Shown here: piece by piece, positions 40,525 through 50,982 of the stretch
Layout of the letters: every line of letters starts with the position of its first letter
Position numbering within the stretch: the first letter of the stretch is position 1
NCBI RefSeq assembly: GCF_000787775.1
Contig: NZ_BBPM01000006.1
Coordinates: forward strand, 74,939 to 132,258
Length of the DNA stretch: 57,320 bases
Source of the DNA: Streptacidiphilus carbonis
GTDB taxonomy: Bacteria; Actinomycetota; Actinomycetes; Streptomycetales; Streptomycetaceae
Direction of reading: 5' to 3'
The notes under the pieces: model-generated
Databases searched by the model: none
What the model saw: only the letters and a program-made list of their open reading frames with translations
Told to the model about the DNA's origin: nothing
Made by a program: the position numbers and the translations under genes

Positions 40525-41385
40525 TCAGTTCTTGATGGTGTAGCTGTCGCCGTAGGTCTTCCAGGTCAGCGGGGGGTTGAGATCGAGGTTGCCGGCCTTG
40601 AGGAAGACGCGCTGCTCGGTGTCGACCCGGCTGGTGTCGTCGTGGGCGGCCTCGGTGAGCATGGCGGCCTTGCGGGCGTCCAGGAAGGCGTTGAGGTAGG
40701 TGGTCTCGTTGCCGCCCTGGGCGGGGGTCCTGGCCTTCTTCATGGCGGTCTTGCGGATGCCGCCGAAGCTGGTCGGGTCGTCGCCGGGGCCGTGCATGAC
40801 GATGGCGTCGTAGTAGATGAACTGGCCCAGCGCGCGCAGCCCGTCGGCCTCGGCCTGCTGGACCGCCGGGTTGAAGTAGACCCGGTCGCGCTCATTGTTC
40901 TGCGCGGTCTGGAACACGGTGTCCTTGGCCGCCGTCCTCCAGTCGTTGACGAAGGCCGTCCCCAGGCCGCTGTGCGAAGCGGTGCCGTTGTCCTTCCTCA
41001 GCGCGGGCAGGTACTTGGCCAGGATGTTTCCGGGCTTCGTGTCGGTGTAGGCCTGCACCAGTTCCAGCATGTCGCCGGTGCCCGAGCAGAAGCCGATGAT
41101 CCCGGCGGTGTACCCGCGCCCGTCGCCGATGTCCTCGATGTACTTGTACTGCGCCTTCCAGTCCAGCGAGGAGTTCTCGGCGCTGGAGACGAGCTCCATC
41201 GCTATCTCCTTCTTGTGCGCGTCGGTGAGGTTGACGCCGCTGGAGGCGTTGGCGTGCGGGGTGGACGCCGCCATCGCCTGGACGCCGGTGAAGGCCAGGC
41301 CGCCCGCGACCAGGGTCGAGGCTGCGGCGAGGACCGCGGTGCGCTTGGGCTTGCGGTGGCGGGTGCCGGTCGCACGAGTGGTCAT
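40525..41385 (-). CDS. csn: Secreted GH46 chitosanase
   Basis: A 286-residue chitosan hydrolase, endo-acting and inverting. Basic N-terminus RHRKPKR, hydrophobic VLAAASTLVAGGLAFTGVQAMA (signal peptide to about 40). Catalytic acid E70 in SSAENSSLDW and base D88 in DIGDGRGYTAGIIGF keep the exact 18-residue spacing of the Streptomyces N174 enzyme (E22/D40). GTGDMLELV and the C-terminal DLNPPLTWKTYGDSYTIKN are also typical. Start at ATG 41385, 5 nt after AGGAG; ATG 41388 and a longer frame are less likely. A dyad at 41465-41489 upstream suggests chitosan-dependent control. Confidence 0.95.
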   Translation of the reverse strand: MTTRATGTRHRKPKRTAVLAAASTLVAGGLAFTGVQAMAASTPHANASSGVNLTDAHKKEIAMELVSSAENSSLDWKAQYKYIEDIGDGRGYTAGIIGFCSGTGDMLELVQAYTDTKPGNILAKYLPALRKDNGTASHSGLGTAFVNDWRTAAKDTVFQTAQNNERDRVYFNPAVQQAEADGLRALGQFIYYDAIVMHGPGDDPTSFGGIRKTAMKKARTPAQGGNETTYLNAFLDARKAAMLTEAAHDDTSRVDTEQRVFLKAGNLDLNPPLTWKTYGDSYTIKN

Positions 41386-41757
41386 CATGACTCCTGTGAG
41401 GGTTGTCCGCCGGGGCGGCGGGGCGGCACGGAGCGACTGCGCGTCAGAACAGCAGCACCCCAAACGAGTTAGGAAGTATTACTAACTCGGGTGGAAGTGA
41501 TTCTGCTGGCCTGAAGCGTCCCCGTCAATGAGTCCGACTCTGGGGAGATTCGTGCCGTCATGTCCCGGGGGCGGATCCGCAGCCGGACCTGGGACTCCGT
41601 CAGCAGCCCTGCCACCAGGCGGACTCCCTCGGCGGTGGGCCGGCGGCGCCTGCCGCGTACAGGGCCCGCGCAGGGTTACCGGGGCCGGGCACCCTAACCG
41701 GCTTTGTGGCGCCCCTAAGACGCCCTTAAGCTGCCGCTCGGGTCCGATGCCGCCCGG
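41386..41757. other. Intergenic region upstream of the chitosanase gene
   Basis: About 372 nt. Holds the chitosanase ribosome site, its operator at 41465-41489 and presumably its promoter near 41470-41530. The part from 41560 to 41757 is very GC-rich, and GGTTA...TAACC (41676-41699) could form a weak hairpin beyond the lipoprotein stop at 41758. No gene seen. Confidence 0.5.
41465..41489. promoter_or_regulatory. Chitosanase operator (CsnR-like dyad)
   Basis: CGAGTTAG (41465-41472) and CTAACTCG (41482-41489) are perfect 8-bp arms; the inner bases GAA-GTA-TTA extend the symmetry, giving TTAGGAA-N3-TTACTAA. This resembles the TTAGGAAA/TTTCCTAA palindrome described upstream of actinomycete chitosanase genes and bound by the ROK-type repressor CsnR. 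It is about 80-104 nt before the start. No CsnR gene is in the window. Confidence 0.65.
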
Positions 41758-42357
41758 TCAGGGGGCGGAGCACCCGTTCCAGACAGCCGCCAGGGCGGTC
41801 GGCACCTGGGCGGCGCAGTGGCCGTTCGAGGGGGAGCCGTCGCTGGCCAGATCGGTCCAGCTGCCCGACTCGAGGACGAGGTACTTGCGCACGCTGCCCT
41901 CGTCCTGCATCGCGACCTGCTCGTCCAGGGTGGCGCCGGCGGTCGGGCGGAACCTGGCGGCTGCGTAGGTGACGCCGGCGCACTCGCCGTAGAGGAACGA
42001 ACCCGGCTGGGGTTCGATGTGCTTGAGCGGCGGATTCTGGCGCGCGTACGCCTGGGTGACCGCGTCCTTGACGCCCGCGGAGGCGACCAGGTCCCGGCAG
42101 CCGGGATCCGCCGACTCGGAAGTGGCCTGCGTCGACGGCGACGCGGACGGGGCTGACGTGGGCTGAGTCGACGTCGACCGGGCCGGAGCCGACTGCGCCG
42201 GCGTGCTTCCCGCCGTCCCGGAGACGGCGATCGGGTTCGACGGGATGCCGCCGCCCGGGTGGTCCTTGGTGTTGCAGCCGCTGAGCAGCGCGGCGGCGCA
42301 CAGGACGGCGGCGACGGCAGCCGGGCGAGCAGCGAGTTCACAATGACGACGCTTCAT
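41758..42357 (-). CDS. DUF3558-type lipoprotein
   Basis: A 199-residue lipoprotein. Signal AVAAVLCAAALLSGC with the lipobox LLSGC (C28), then a low-complexity Ser/Thr/Ala/Pro stretch (about 45-82) and a compact C-terminal domain with CRDLVASAGVKDAV, FLYGECAGVTYAAARFRP, LVLESGSWTDLASDGSPSNGHCAAQVPTALAAVWNGC. The pattern of Cys residues and position fits DUF3558, surface lipoproteins of actinobacteria with no known reaction. Stop-to-start distance to neighbours suggests its own transcript. Family assignment is moderate. Confidence 0.7.
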   Translation of the reverse strand: MKRRHCELAARPAAVAAVLCAAALLSGCNTKDHPGGGIPSNPIAVSGTAGSTPAQSAPARSTSTQPTSAPSASPSTQATSESADPGCRDLVASAGVKDAVTQAYARQNPPLKHIEPQPGSFLYGECAGVTYAAARFRPTAGATLDEQVAMQDEGSVRKYLVLESGSWTDLASDGSPSNGHCAAQVPTALAAVWNGCSAP

Positions 42358-42647
42358 ATGTCTTCTCGTTCAGGAGGGTTCGATCCGTGGGGGCGACGAC
42401 CCGGCGGCGCCCGAACACGGCGCCGACGCTGGGCCCAGGTGTTACACCGCTGAGGGGCCGCCCCGGTTGCATGTCGCGGGCAGGTTTTCCGCCGCGGCCG
42501 GCGTCGACGCGCGGGAGCAGCGCACGGATCTGATCTACCCTCCCCGCGCCGTGCAGACCGAGCTGTTCCCGCGCAGGTGAGCGGCGGGACGGCTCGTTGG
42601 TCCAGTGACCGCGTTCCCACCGCGGCACGGGTTGTAGGGTGACGGGC

Positions 42648-43829
42648 ATGGCTGACGCTGCGCCTCGTCCCGAGCCGTTCAGTCCGCGGACCGACCCCGC
42701 GGCACTGGAGGATCTCCGCACCCGGCTGCGCGCGACGCGCTGGCCGGACGCGCCCGAGGACGCCGGGTGGTCGCTCGGGACCGACCTCGACTACCTCCGC
42801 GAGCTCGTCGCCTACTGGGCCGACGGGTTCGACTGGCCGGCGCAGGAGGCGGCGCTCGCCGAGCTGCCCCGCTTCCGGGTCCCGATCGGCGGCCTGGGGA
42901 TCCACTTCGTGCATGCCCGCGCGGTCGAACCGGCCGCCCCCGTCCTGCCGCTGGTGCTCAGCCACGGCTGGCCGGACTCGTTCTGGCGCTACACCAAGGT
43001 CATCCCGCTGCTCACCGATCCCGGCGCGCACGGCGCCGACCCCGCGGACGCCTTCGACGTAGTGGTTCCCGACCTGCCGGGCTACGGGTACTCCGAACGT
43101 CCGACCGGCCCGCCCCTGGACTCCGTCGCCGTCGCCGGCCTGTGGGCCGAACTCATGGGCGTCCTCGGCTACCCCCGGTTCGGCGCGGCCGGCGGCGACA
43201 TCGGCAGCCACGTCAGCCGCTACCTGGCGCTGGACCACCCCCACCGGGTGGTCGCGGTCCACCGCACCGACGGCGGCCTTCCCGTCCCCACCGGTGACCC
43301 CGCGGACCTCGAACCCGAGGAGCGCGCCTGGTTCGAAACCGCCGTGGCCTGGGGCGAGGCCGAGGGCGCGTATGCCGCCGTGCACCGCAGCAAGCCGCAG
43401 ACCGCCGCGTTCGGGCTCACCGACTCGCCCGCCGGGCTCGCCGCCTGGATCGTGGAGAAGCTCCGGGCCTGGAGCGACTGCGGCGGTGACATCGAGCAGA
43501 GCTTCACCAAGGACGAGATCCTCACCAATGTCACGCTGTACTGGCTCACCGGGACCATCGGCTCCTCGATGCGGATGTACAGCGCGAACGCCGCGATTCC
43601 GCTCGATCAGCGCGCCCGCCGGGTGGAGGTGCCGTCCGGGTTCTCGATCTTCCAGGGCGATGTCGTGCGGCCGCCGCGGGCCTGGCTGGAGCGCACAACC
43701 AACGCCGTACGCGTGACCGAGCCCGAGCGCGGCGGCCACTTCGCGCCCTTCGAGGAGCCCGAGCTCTACGCCGAGGAGCTGCGCGCCTTCTTCCGCCCCT
43801 ACCGGGCGGCGGCGGGCCGCCGGCCCTGA
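42648..43829 (+). CDS. Epoxide hydrolase (EHN-type, alpha/beta hydrolase)
   Basis: A 393-residue enzyme that opens epoxides to diols. N-terminal EHN lid domain (about 8-90: LEDLRTRLRATRWPD, LRELVAYWADGFDWPAQEAALAELPRF), oxyanion-hole HGWP at 106-109, DLPGYGYS, nucleophile D184 in GGDIGSHVSR, lid Tyr residues and the final His in ERGGHFAPFEEP. ATG 42648 follows AGGGTG at 7 nt; GTG 42639 is possible. Cytosolic; neighbours are a cupin and OsmC gene, suggesting a detoxification setting. Confidence 0.9.
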   Translation: MADAAPRPEPFSPRTDPAALEDLRTRLRATRWPDAPEDAGWSLGTDLDYLRELVAYWADGFDWPAQEAALAELPRFRVPIGGLGIHFVHARAVEPAAPVLPLVLSHGWPDSFWRYTKVIPLLTDPGAHGADPADAFDVVVPDLPGYGYSERPTGPPLDSVAVAGLWAELMGVLGYPRFGAAGGDIGSHVSRYLALDHPHRVVAVHRTDGGLPVPTGDPADLEPEERAWFETAVAWGEAEGAYAAVHRSKPQTAAFGLTDSPAGLAAWIVEKLRAWSDCGGDIEQSFTKDEILTNVTLYWLTGTIGSSMRMYSANAAIPLDQRARRVEVPSGFSIFQGDVVRPPRAWLERTTNAVRVTEPERGGHFAPFEEPELYAEELRAFFRPYRAAAGRRP

Positions 43830-43929
43830 CGGGAGGGCCAGGTCTCGGCCATGTCCTTTTTCTCGCCGACCTGCGGTCCCGGACCGGACCGGGCGTGCGG
43901 GAGGCCTCCCGCTCAGCCACACTGATGCC

Positions 43930-44253
43930 ATGGTCGAACTCTCCCTGGTGGCCGAGGCCCAGCTCGCTCAGGCGCGCCAGTCCCCGCACGGCCGCTCCGC
44001 ACGGCTCCTGCTGCACCAGAACCTGCTGCGCCAGACGCTGATCGCGCTGACCCGGGGCTCCGTCCTCGGCGAGCACGAATCGCCGCATGCCGCGAGTCTG
44101 CAGGTGCTCTCCGGCCAGGTGCGGATCAGCACCGGGAGCGGTGAAGTGGTGGGTCTCGGACCCGGGGAACTCGCCGAGGTGCCGCAGGAGCGCCACGACC
44201 TGCTGGCCCTCAGCGACGCCATCGTGCTGCTGACCACCGTCACCGGGGTCTGA
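43930..44253 (+). CDS. Small cupin-domain protein
   Basis: A 107-residue single cupin: RQTLIALTRGSVLGEHESPHAASLQVLSGQVRISTGSGEVVGLGPGELAEVPQERHDLLALSDAIVLLTTV covers both cupin motifs. Of the usual metal ligands, H49/E50, H53 and a His in QERHDLLA are present. Such proteins act as dioxygenases, isomerases or ligand-binding units; none can be chosen here. It lies 100 nt after the epoxide hydrolase and 49 nt before the OsmC gene. Confidence 0.75.
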   Translation: MVELSLVAEAQLAQARQSPHGRSARLLLHQNLLRQTLIALTRGSVLGEHESPHAASLQVLSGQVRISTGSGEVVGLGPGELAEVPQERHDLLALSDAIVLLTTVTGV

Positions 44254-44302
44254 CGCGGCCGACGACGGGCCCCCTGGGACCTTACTGGTTACCCTCGTCG
44301 CT

Positions 44303-44743
44303 ATGACCGACGAATCACTGCGCTCCGTCCGCATCGAGCGGACCGCCACCGGCCACTTCACGGCGACCAATGCCCGCGGCGGCACGATCAGCTTCGGTAC
44401 GAGCTCCGACCCCGACGGCGGGGCCGGGTTCACTCCGGTGGAGCTGCTGCTCGCGGCCATCGGGGGCTGCACCGCGGCCGATGTGGACGTCGCCACCGGC
44501 AGGCACGTGGAGCCGAGCAGATTCGACGTCACCGTCACCGGTAACAAGGTCAGCGATGAGCTCGGCAACCGCATGACCGACCTGGCGGTCACCTTCACCG
44601 TCGCCTTCCCGGACGGGGAGCCCGGCGACCGGGCCCGGACGATCCTCCCGCGCGCGGTCAGGACCTCCCACGACCGGCTCTGCACCGTCAGCCGAACGGT
44701 CGAGGCGGGCACGCCCGTGCGGGTGACCGTCGCGGACGTCTGA
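44303..44743 (+). CDS. OsmC family peroxiredoxin-like protein
   Basis: A 146-residue OsmC/Ohr-superfamily protein that reduces hydroperoxides through two cysteines: the first in LLLAAIGGCTAADVDVATGR (C57) and the second in SHDRLCTVSRTVE (about C131), the latter in the position of the OsmC resolving Cys. The N-terminal strands RIERTATGHFTATNARGGTISFG are typical. Together with the cupin and epoxide hydrolase it suggests a small oxidative-detoxification group. Confidence 0.85.
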   Translation: MTDESLRSVRIERTATGHFTATNARGGTISFGTSSDPDGGAGFTPVELLLAAIGGCTAADVDVATGRHVEPSRFDVTVTGNKVSDELGNRMTDLAVTFTVAFPDGEPGDRARTILPRAVRTSHDRLCTVSRTVEAGTPVRVTVADV

Positions 44744-44749
44744 CGCCGA

Positions 44750-44793
44750 GCGGTCCCCGGGCCCGGAGGGTGGATCCGGTGCCCGGGGACCGC
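44750..44793. terminator. Stem-loop between convergent OsmC and GH12 genes
   Basis: GCGGTCCCCGGGC (44750-44762) and GCCCGGGGACCGC (44781-44793) form a perfect 13-bp stem with an 18-nt loop, 6 nt past the OsmC stop and 8 nt past the GH12 stop. Confidence 0.7.
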
Positions 44794-44800
44794 GCCCGGG

Positions 44801-46204
44801 TCAGCTCGCGGTGCAGCTGAGCGTGGGTGTGCCGTTGCTGCCGTTCCAGGTGCCCTGGAGGCCGAAGGTGGTGTTGCCCCCGGCCGGGATCGCGCCGTTG
44901 TAGCTGAGGTTGGTCGCGGTGACCGCGCTGCCGGTCTGGGTCAGTGCGGCGTTCCAGTAGCTGGTCTCCTGCTGGCCGTTGGGCCAGGTCCAGGTGACGG
45001 TCCAGCCGTGGGTGGCCGCGCTGCCCTTGTTGGTGACGGTGACGGTGTCGGTGAATCCGGGCGTCCACTGGTTGGTGACCGCGAGCACCGCCGAGCAGCC
45101 GCCGCCTCCGCCGGACGCCGCCTGGGTGGTCGCGGTCGCGCTGCCCGACGCGGGCGAGAGGTTCCCGGCCGCGTCGAATGCCTTCACGGTGTACGTGTAG
45201 GCGGTGGCGGCGCTGAGGCCGGTGTCCGTGTAGGAGGTGCCGGCGGTCGTGCCGACCAGGGTTCCGCCCCGGTACACGTCGTAACCGGTGACGCCGACGT
45301 TGTCGGTCGCCGCGCCCCAGGTGAGCGAGGCGGAGTCGCTGGTGGTGGCGCTGACCGCGAGGCCGGCCGGCGCGCTCGGGGGCGTGGTGTCGGTGCCTCC
45401 GCCGCTGCCCGTCGTCGAGGCGGCGAAGGAGAAGCTGTTGGTGCCGAGCCCCTGGCCGCCCTGCCAGATCTCGAAGCCGGCCTCGGCGTCGATCAGGTAG
45501 TGCGCCGGGTTCACCGAACCGCGCGACACCGCGTCGCTGATCAGCGACTTGACGTCGAGGTCCGTGACGGAGGTGCCGCCGCCCTGCAGCACATAGGAGA
45601 TGATCTTCCAGGAGGTCTGCTGGCCGGTCCACACGTTCCAGTTGTGGCCGGCGGCGGTGGAGGTCCCGGTCTGCGACCCGAAGGGCTGGACGCCGCCGCG
45701 GCTGTTGAGCCAGATCATGATCTCGGTGCCGTCGGGCTGGCCGGTCGTGGTGGGGGTGGAGTTGATCCACAGGTCGTAGGCCACGTCATAGGCGCCGCTG
45801 GCCGGCTGGACGGTGCTCCAGGAGGAGGTGGCGCTGCCGAGTTGGCTGATCTGGATCGGCAGGCCGCTGCCGGTGGTGCAGGCGCCCCAGTGGCAGCCCT
45901 TGTAGAGCGAGGGGTAGGTGGCGGGGGCCCCGCCGGAGAGGTTGAAGTTCGCCGTGGACACCGACCAGGCGGTGCCCCCGGTCGAGGTGACGCACTGTGC
46001 GGCGGTGGAGTTCCACTCGTTCGACTGCAGGGTGTACTCGCCGTTGGCGACCGGCAGGGTGCCGGTCGGGGTGCAGATCGAGGTGCCGCCGGCCGCGTGC
46101 GCCGCCGGGGCTGCGGCGACGGGCGCGATCAGCCCGGCGAGGGCGAGGACCAGGAGGGACGCTCTGAGGCGTCGGACCAGGGGAATCAATGGACGGAGCT
46201 GCAC
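44801..46204 (-). CDS. Secreted GH12 endoglucanase with FnIII and CBM2
   Basis: A 467-residue exported cellulase. Signal peptide about 1-37 (RRLRASLLVLALAGLIAPVAAAPAAHA). GH12 domain ~42-258 with NEWNSTAAQCV, nucleophile E161 in DGTEIMIWLN and acid/base E245 in DAEAGFEIWQGG. Then a fibronectin-III module (~272-362, PPSAPAGLAVSATTSDSASLTW) and a C-terminal CBM2 (~370-467) with the surface Trp residues in NQWTPGF, TWTWPNG and GTWNGSNG that lie flat on crystalline cellulose. It is 133 nt downstream of the GH5 cellulase on the same strand, so both probably share the CebR-type operator at 47988. It should cut internal beta-1,4-glucan bonds. Confidence 0.93.
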   Translation of the reverse strand: MQLRPLIPLVRRLRASLLVLALAGLIAPVAAAPAAHAAGGTSICTPTGTLPVANGEYTLQSNEWNSTAAQCVTSTGGTAWSVSTANFNLSGGAPATYPSLYKGCHWGACTTGSGLPIQISQLGSATSSWSTVQPASGAYDVAYDLWINSTPTTTGQPDGTEIMIWLNSRGGVQPFGSQTGTSTAAGHNWNVWTGQQTSWKIISYVLQGGGTSVTDLDVKSLISDAVSRGSVNPAHYLIDAEAGFEIWQGGQGLGTNSFSFAASTTGSGGGTDTTPPSAPAGLAVSATTSDSASLTWGAATDNVGVTGYDVYRGGTLVGTTAGTSYTDTGLSAATAYTYTVKAFDAAGNLSPASGSATATTQAASGGGGGCSAVLAVTNQWTPGFTDTVTVTNKGSAATHGWTVTWTWPNGQQETSYWNAALTQTGSAVTATNLSYNGAIPAGGNTTFGLQGTWNGSNGTPTLSCTAS

Positions 46205-46337
46205 GAAGGTGTCCTTCCCGGGTGGGGGGTGAGGGCTGTCCGCAGGGGTGGTGCTCCGGGCGCACGGGTGCGGGTACTACTGCGTGCGCCCGGAGGTCGG
46301 GGGCGGCTTCCGGTACCGGTGCCGCAGCCGCAGCCGG

Positions 46338-48008
46338 TCAGCTGCAGGGGACGCCGTTGAGGGCGAACCCGGACGGCGCGGCGTCGCTGCTGGTCCAGGT
46401 GCCCTGGAAGCCGAAGCTGACGTCGGCCGCGGGGGCGATCGCCGAGTTGTAGGCGAGGTTGGCGGCGGTGACCTTGGCCCCGCTCTGGGTGATGGCGGCG
46501 CTGTAGAAGTTGGTGATCTTCTGGTCGCCGCCGAAGGTGAAGGCCAGGCTCCAGCCGTTGACGGAGGTGGCGCCGGTGTTCTTGATGTCCACCACACCGT
46601 TGAAGCCCCCGGCCCACTCGCTCGACAGCGTGTAGGTGGCCTTGCAACTGCCGCTGCCCGCACCGGAGCTGGGGCTTGCGCTGGCACTGGCGCTCGCACT
46701 GGCACTGGCACTGCTGCTCGGGCCGCCCGTGCTGCCGCTGCCGGTGAGCGGGAACTCGATCGTGTCGAGTGCCGACTGCTTGGCCGCCGAGACCGGCGTC
46801 GGGTCGTAGCCGTTGTCGAGCAGCGCGTACGGGTCCTCGCCGTTGAGCGCCCAGTAGGTCCAGCTCAGGCTGTTGGCCTTGATGTAGCCGACGAGGCTGC
46901 TGAACCACTGCCCCTGGGAGCCCGCCGTGCTGTCGGCCGCGTCCGTGGCTGCGTTGGGGGTGCCGAACTCGCCCACCCAGACCGGGGCGATGCCCTGTTC
47001 CGCCAGGTAGCCCCAGTGCTTGTCCCACACCACCGCCAGACTGGCCGGGGTGGTGCCGGAGTTGAACCAGGTCTGCGCGTACTCGTGCGGCCCGTAGTCG
47101 TGCGCGGAGTAGACGACGTGTCCGGCCGAGGTCAGGGTGACCGGGTAGGCGGCGGCGCCGTCCAGGTTGCCGCCCCACCAGTCGGTCGAGTAGCCGCCGC
47201 TGACGGTGGCGTCCGGGTAGTTGCTGATCCCCTCGACGAACACCAGCGCGCCGGGGTCGTCCGCGATGACCCGGTCGCCGGCGGCCTGCGCCGCCAGCCG
47301 CCAGTCCGTGGCGGGGTCGCCGCTGCCCCAGGTGGCGCCTGCCGCGTAGGCCGTGTAGGCGGGGGTGTGCGGCTCGTTGCGCAGGTCGAACCCGATCACC
47401 GTGGGGTTGCCCGCGTAGCGCTTGGCCATGGTGTCCCAGTCGGCCAGCCAGGCCGAGGCCGGGTAGGCGCTGGTGTACCAGAGGCCGTTCTGCTCGGCGC
47501 TGTTGCCCGCCTCGGACCGGTGGTCGTCCAGGATGATCCGCAGGCCGTCCTGGCCCGCGTACGCCACGATCTTGTCCAGGATCTGCAGCGAGGTCAGCCC
47601 TTTGAGATCGGTGTTGATCGGACCGCCGTTGCCGTAGTAGCCGAGGTTGGACGGCACCGGGTCGGTCTCCACCATCTGGTTGGAGAAGGGGATCCGGATG
47701 GTGTTGTAGCCGAGGTTCCTCATGTCGTCGATGACGGCCTTGTAGTCGGCGCTCCAGAGGCCGTGGGCCACCGCGTCGGGGGTCTCGAAGCCGTACCAGT
47801 TGATACCGGCGATGCGCACGGTGTTGCCCGCGCTGTCGAGGATGCGGCTGCCGGAGGTGTGCCAGTAGCCGGATCCGACCGCTCCGGCGGCGCCGGCGGC
47901 GGGCGGAAGTGCGACGGCGGCCCCCAGCGCCGCACCGATCGCGGCCAGGGCCAGCCCGATCCGCATGCATGCGCGGCCTGCCGTGGGTGGGAGCGCTCCC
48001 AATCTCAT
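46338..48008 (-). CDS. Secreted GH5 cellulase (endoglucanase) with CBM2
   Basis: A 556-residue exported endoglucanase. Signal region about 15-43, GH5 domain ~45-420 with GINWYGFET, NLGYNTIRIPFSNQM, the acid/base E212 in DLRNEPH, H303/Y305 in SAHDYGPH and the nucleophile E347 in VWVGEFGT. An alternating Ser-Ala linker (about 431-448) leads to a CBM2 (454-556) with C455/C555 ends and Trp in GWSLAF and GTWTSSD. ATG 48008 has a distant AAAGG; ATG 47966 is a good alternative and would place the CebR operator (47988-48001) fully in the leader. First gene of the GH5-GH12 operon. Confidence 0.93.
   Translation of the reverse strand: MRLGALPPTAGRACMRIGLALAAIGAALGAAVALPPAAGAAGAVGSGYWHTSGSRILDSAGNTVRIAGINWYGFETPDAVAHGLWSADYKAVIDDMRNLGYNTIRIPFSNQMVETDPVPSNLGYYGNGGPINTDLKGLTSLQILDKIVAYAGQDGLRIILDDHRSEAGNSAEQNGLWYTSAYPASAWLADWDTMAKRYAGNPTVIGFDLRNEPHTPAYTAYAAGATWGSGDPATDWRLAAQAAGDRVIADDPGALVFVEGISNYPDATVSGGYSTDWWGGNLDGAAAYPVTLTSAGHVVYSAHDYGPHEYAQTWFNSGTTPASLAVVWDKHWGYLAEQGIAPVWVGEFGTPNAATDAADSTAGSQGQWFSSLVGYIKANSLSWTYWALNGEDPYALLDNGYDPTPVSAAKQSALDTIEFPLTGSGSTGGPSSSASASASASASASPSSGAGSGSCKATYTLSSEWAGGFNGVVDIKNTGATSVNGWSLAFTFGGDQKITNFYSAAITQSGAKVTAANLAYNSAIAPAADVSFGFQGTWTSSDAAPSGFALNGVPCS
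47988..48001. promoter_or_regulatory. CebR operator TGGGAGCGCTCCCA
   Basis: Exact 14-bp TGGGAGCGCTCCCA palindrome, the known binding sequence of CebR/CelR, the cello-oligosaccharide-responsive LacI-family repressors of actinomycete cellulase genes. It overlaps codons 3-7 if GH5 starts at 48008, or lies in the leader if it starts at 47966. Confidence 0.85.
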
Positions 48009-48222
48009 GGTGCGTCAGACCTTTCCTGGGTGGATGAAAGGTGGCGACCGGGTCCGGGCGGGGAGTGGCCGGGCTCTCGGTTCAAGTCCCGCAGGCTCGC
48101 CGCATGTTTGACGCCGTGTCATATCAAGACAGGAGTGTGAATGGGCGTCAAGGGGTCTGGCATTGTTCATTTGTCGAACGCGTGACAGTGATCCGCCGGA
48201 GCGGGCCGGACACGCGGATCCG

Positions 48223-50294
<2,072 letters not shown>

Positions 50295-50423
50295 CCCGCT
50301 CAGTTCCGGCCGGGGTGGTCCGGCGAGCGGCCGGTGGCAGGACACCGCCGGGTCGATCGGCACGGGGGGCGCCGGCGCACCCTGACTGGCCGGTTGATCG
50401 GTGCAGGCCCTACCGTCTTGCCA

Positions 50424-50897
50424 ATGACGACCTTCTCCTCCCCCGCCCACGGCGCCGGCAGCGCCGCCCACGAGTTCCCCGGCCGCAACGGACCCACCGC
50501 GACGACCGAGGCCGACCCCCACCGGGTCGGGCCGGTCCGCACCGAGTTCGCGCCCGACCACGACGGCGACCCCGACCCCGGCGAGATCGTCTGGACCTGG
50601 GTGCCCTACGAGGAGAACGACGGGCGCGGCAAGGACCGTCCGGTGCTCGTGGTGGCGCGCGAGGAGCAGGGCACGCTGCTCGCCGTGCAGCTCTCCAGCA
50701 AGCGCCACGACCGGGACGCCGACTGGGTGGCCCTCGGCCAGGGACCCTGGGACCGCGAGGGACGCGACTCCTGGATCGCCGTCGACCGGGTGATCCGACT
50801 GCACGAGCAGGGCATGCGGCGCGAGGCCTGCGCCCTGGACCGGGGCCGGTTCAATCTGGTCGTCAACCGGCTCAGGGAGCGCTACGGCTGGAGCTGA
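50424..50897 (+). CDS. PemK/MazF-family protein (orphan toxin-like)
   Basis: A 157-residue protein whose C-terminal ~105 residues have the MazF/PemK fold: DPGEIVWTWVPYEENDGRGKDRPVLVVAREEQGTLLAVQLSSKRHDRD, then DSWIAVDRVIRLHEQGM and NLVVNRLRERYGW. The first ~50 residues are disordered by composition. MazF toxins cut RNA at short motifs. No antitoxin-like small gene is adjacent on either side, and the extended N-terminus is unlike compact MazF toxins, so it may be a domesticated, non-toxic member common in streptomycetes. ATG 50424; longer frames run into non-coding sequence. Confidence 0.8.
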   Translation: MTTFSSPAHGAGSAAHEFPGRNGPTATTEADPHRVGPVRTEFAPDHDGDPDPGEIVWTWVPYEENDGRGKDRPVLVVAREEQGTLLAVQLSSKRHDRDADWVALGQGPWDREGRDSWIAVDRVIRLHEQGMRREACALDRGRFNLVVNRLRERYGWS

Positions 50898-50934
50898 CCG
50901 GCCGCGGCGGTGCTCAGCCGCGGCGGCACGTGTG

Positions 50935-50969
50935 AATCCCGGGACGGCGTCGGACGCCGTCCCGGGATT
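50935..50969. terminator. Bidirectional terminator
   Basis: Perfect 16-bp stem (50935-50950 with 50954-50969) and a CGG loop, starting with AA and ending with TT, between the MazF-like stop at 50897 and the MFS stop at 50983. Confidence 0.85.
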
Positions 50970-50982
50970 TCGTTGCGCGGTG

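Noticed and set aside
48079-48090. tRNA T-arm-like GGTTCAAGTCCC upstream of the XRE gene
   Set aside because: The flanks do not form the 5-bp T stem, and no acceptor, D or anticodon arm can be built around it.
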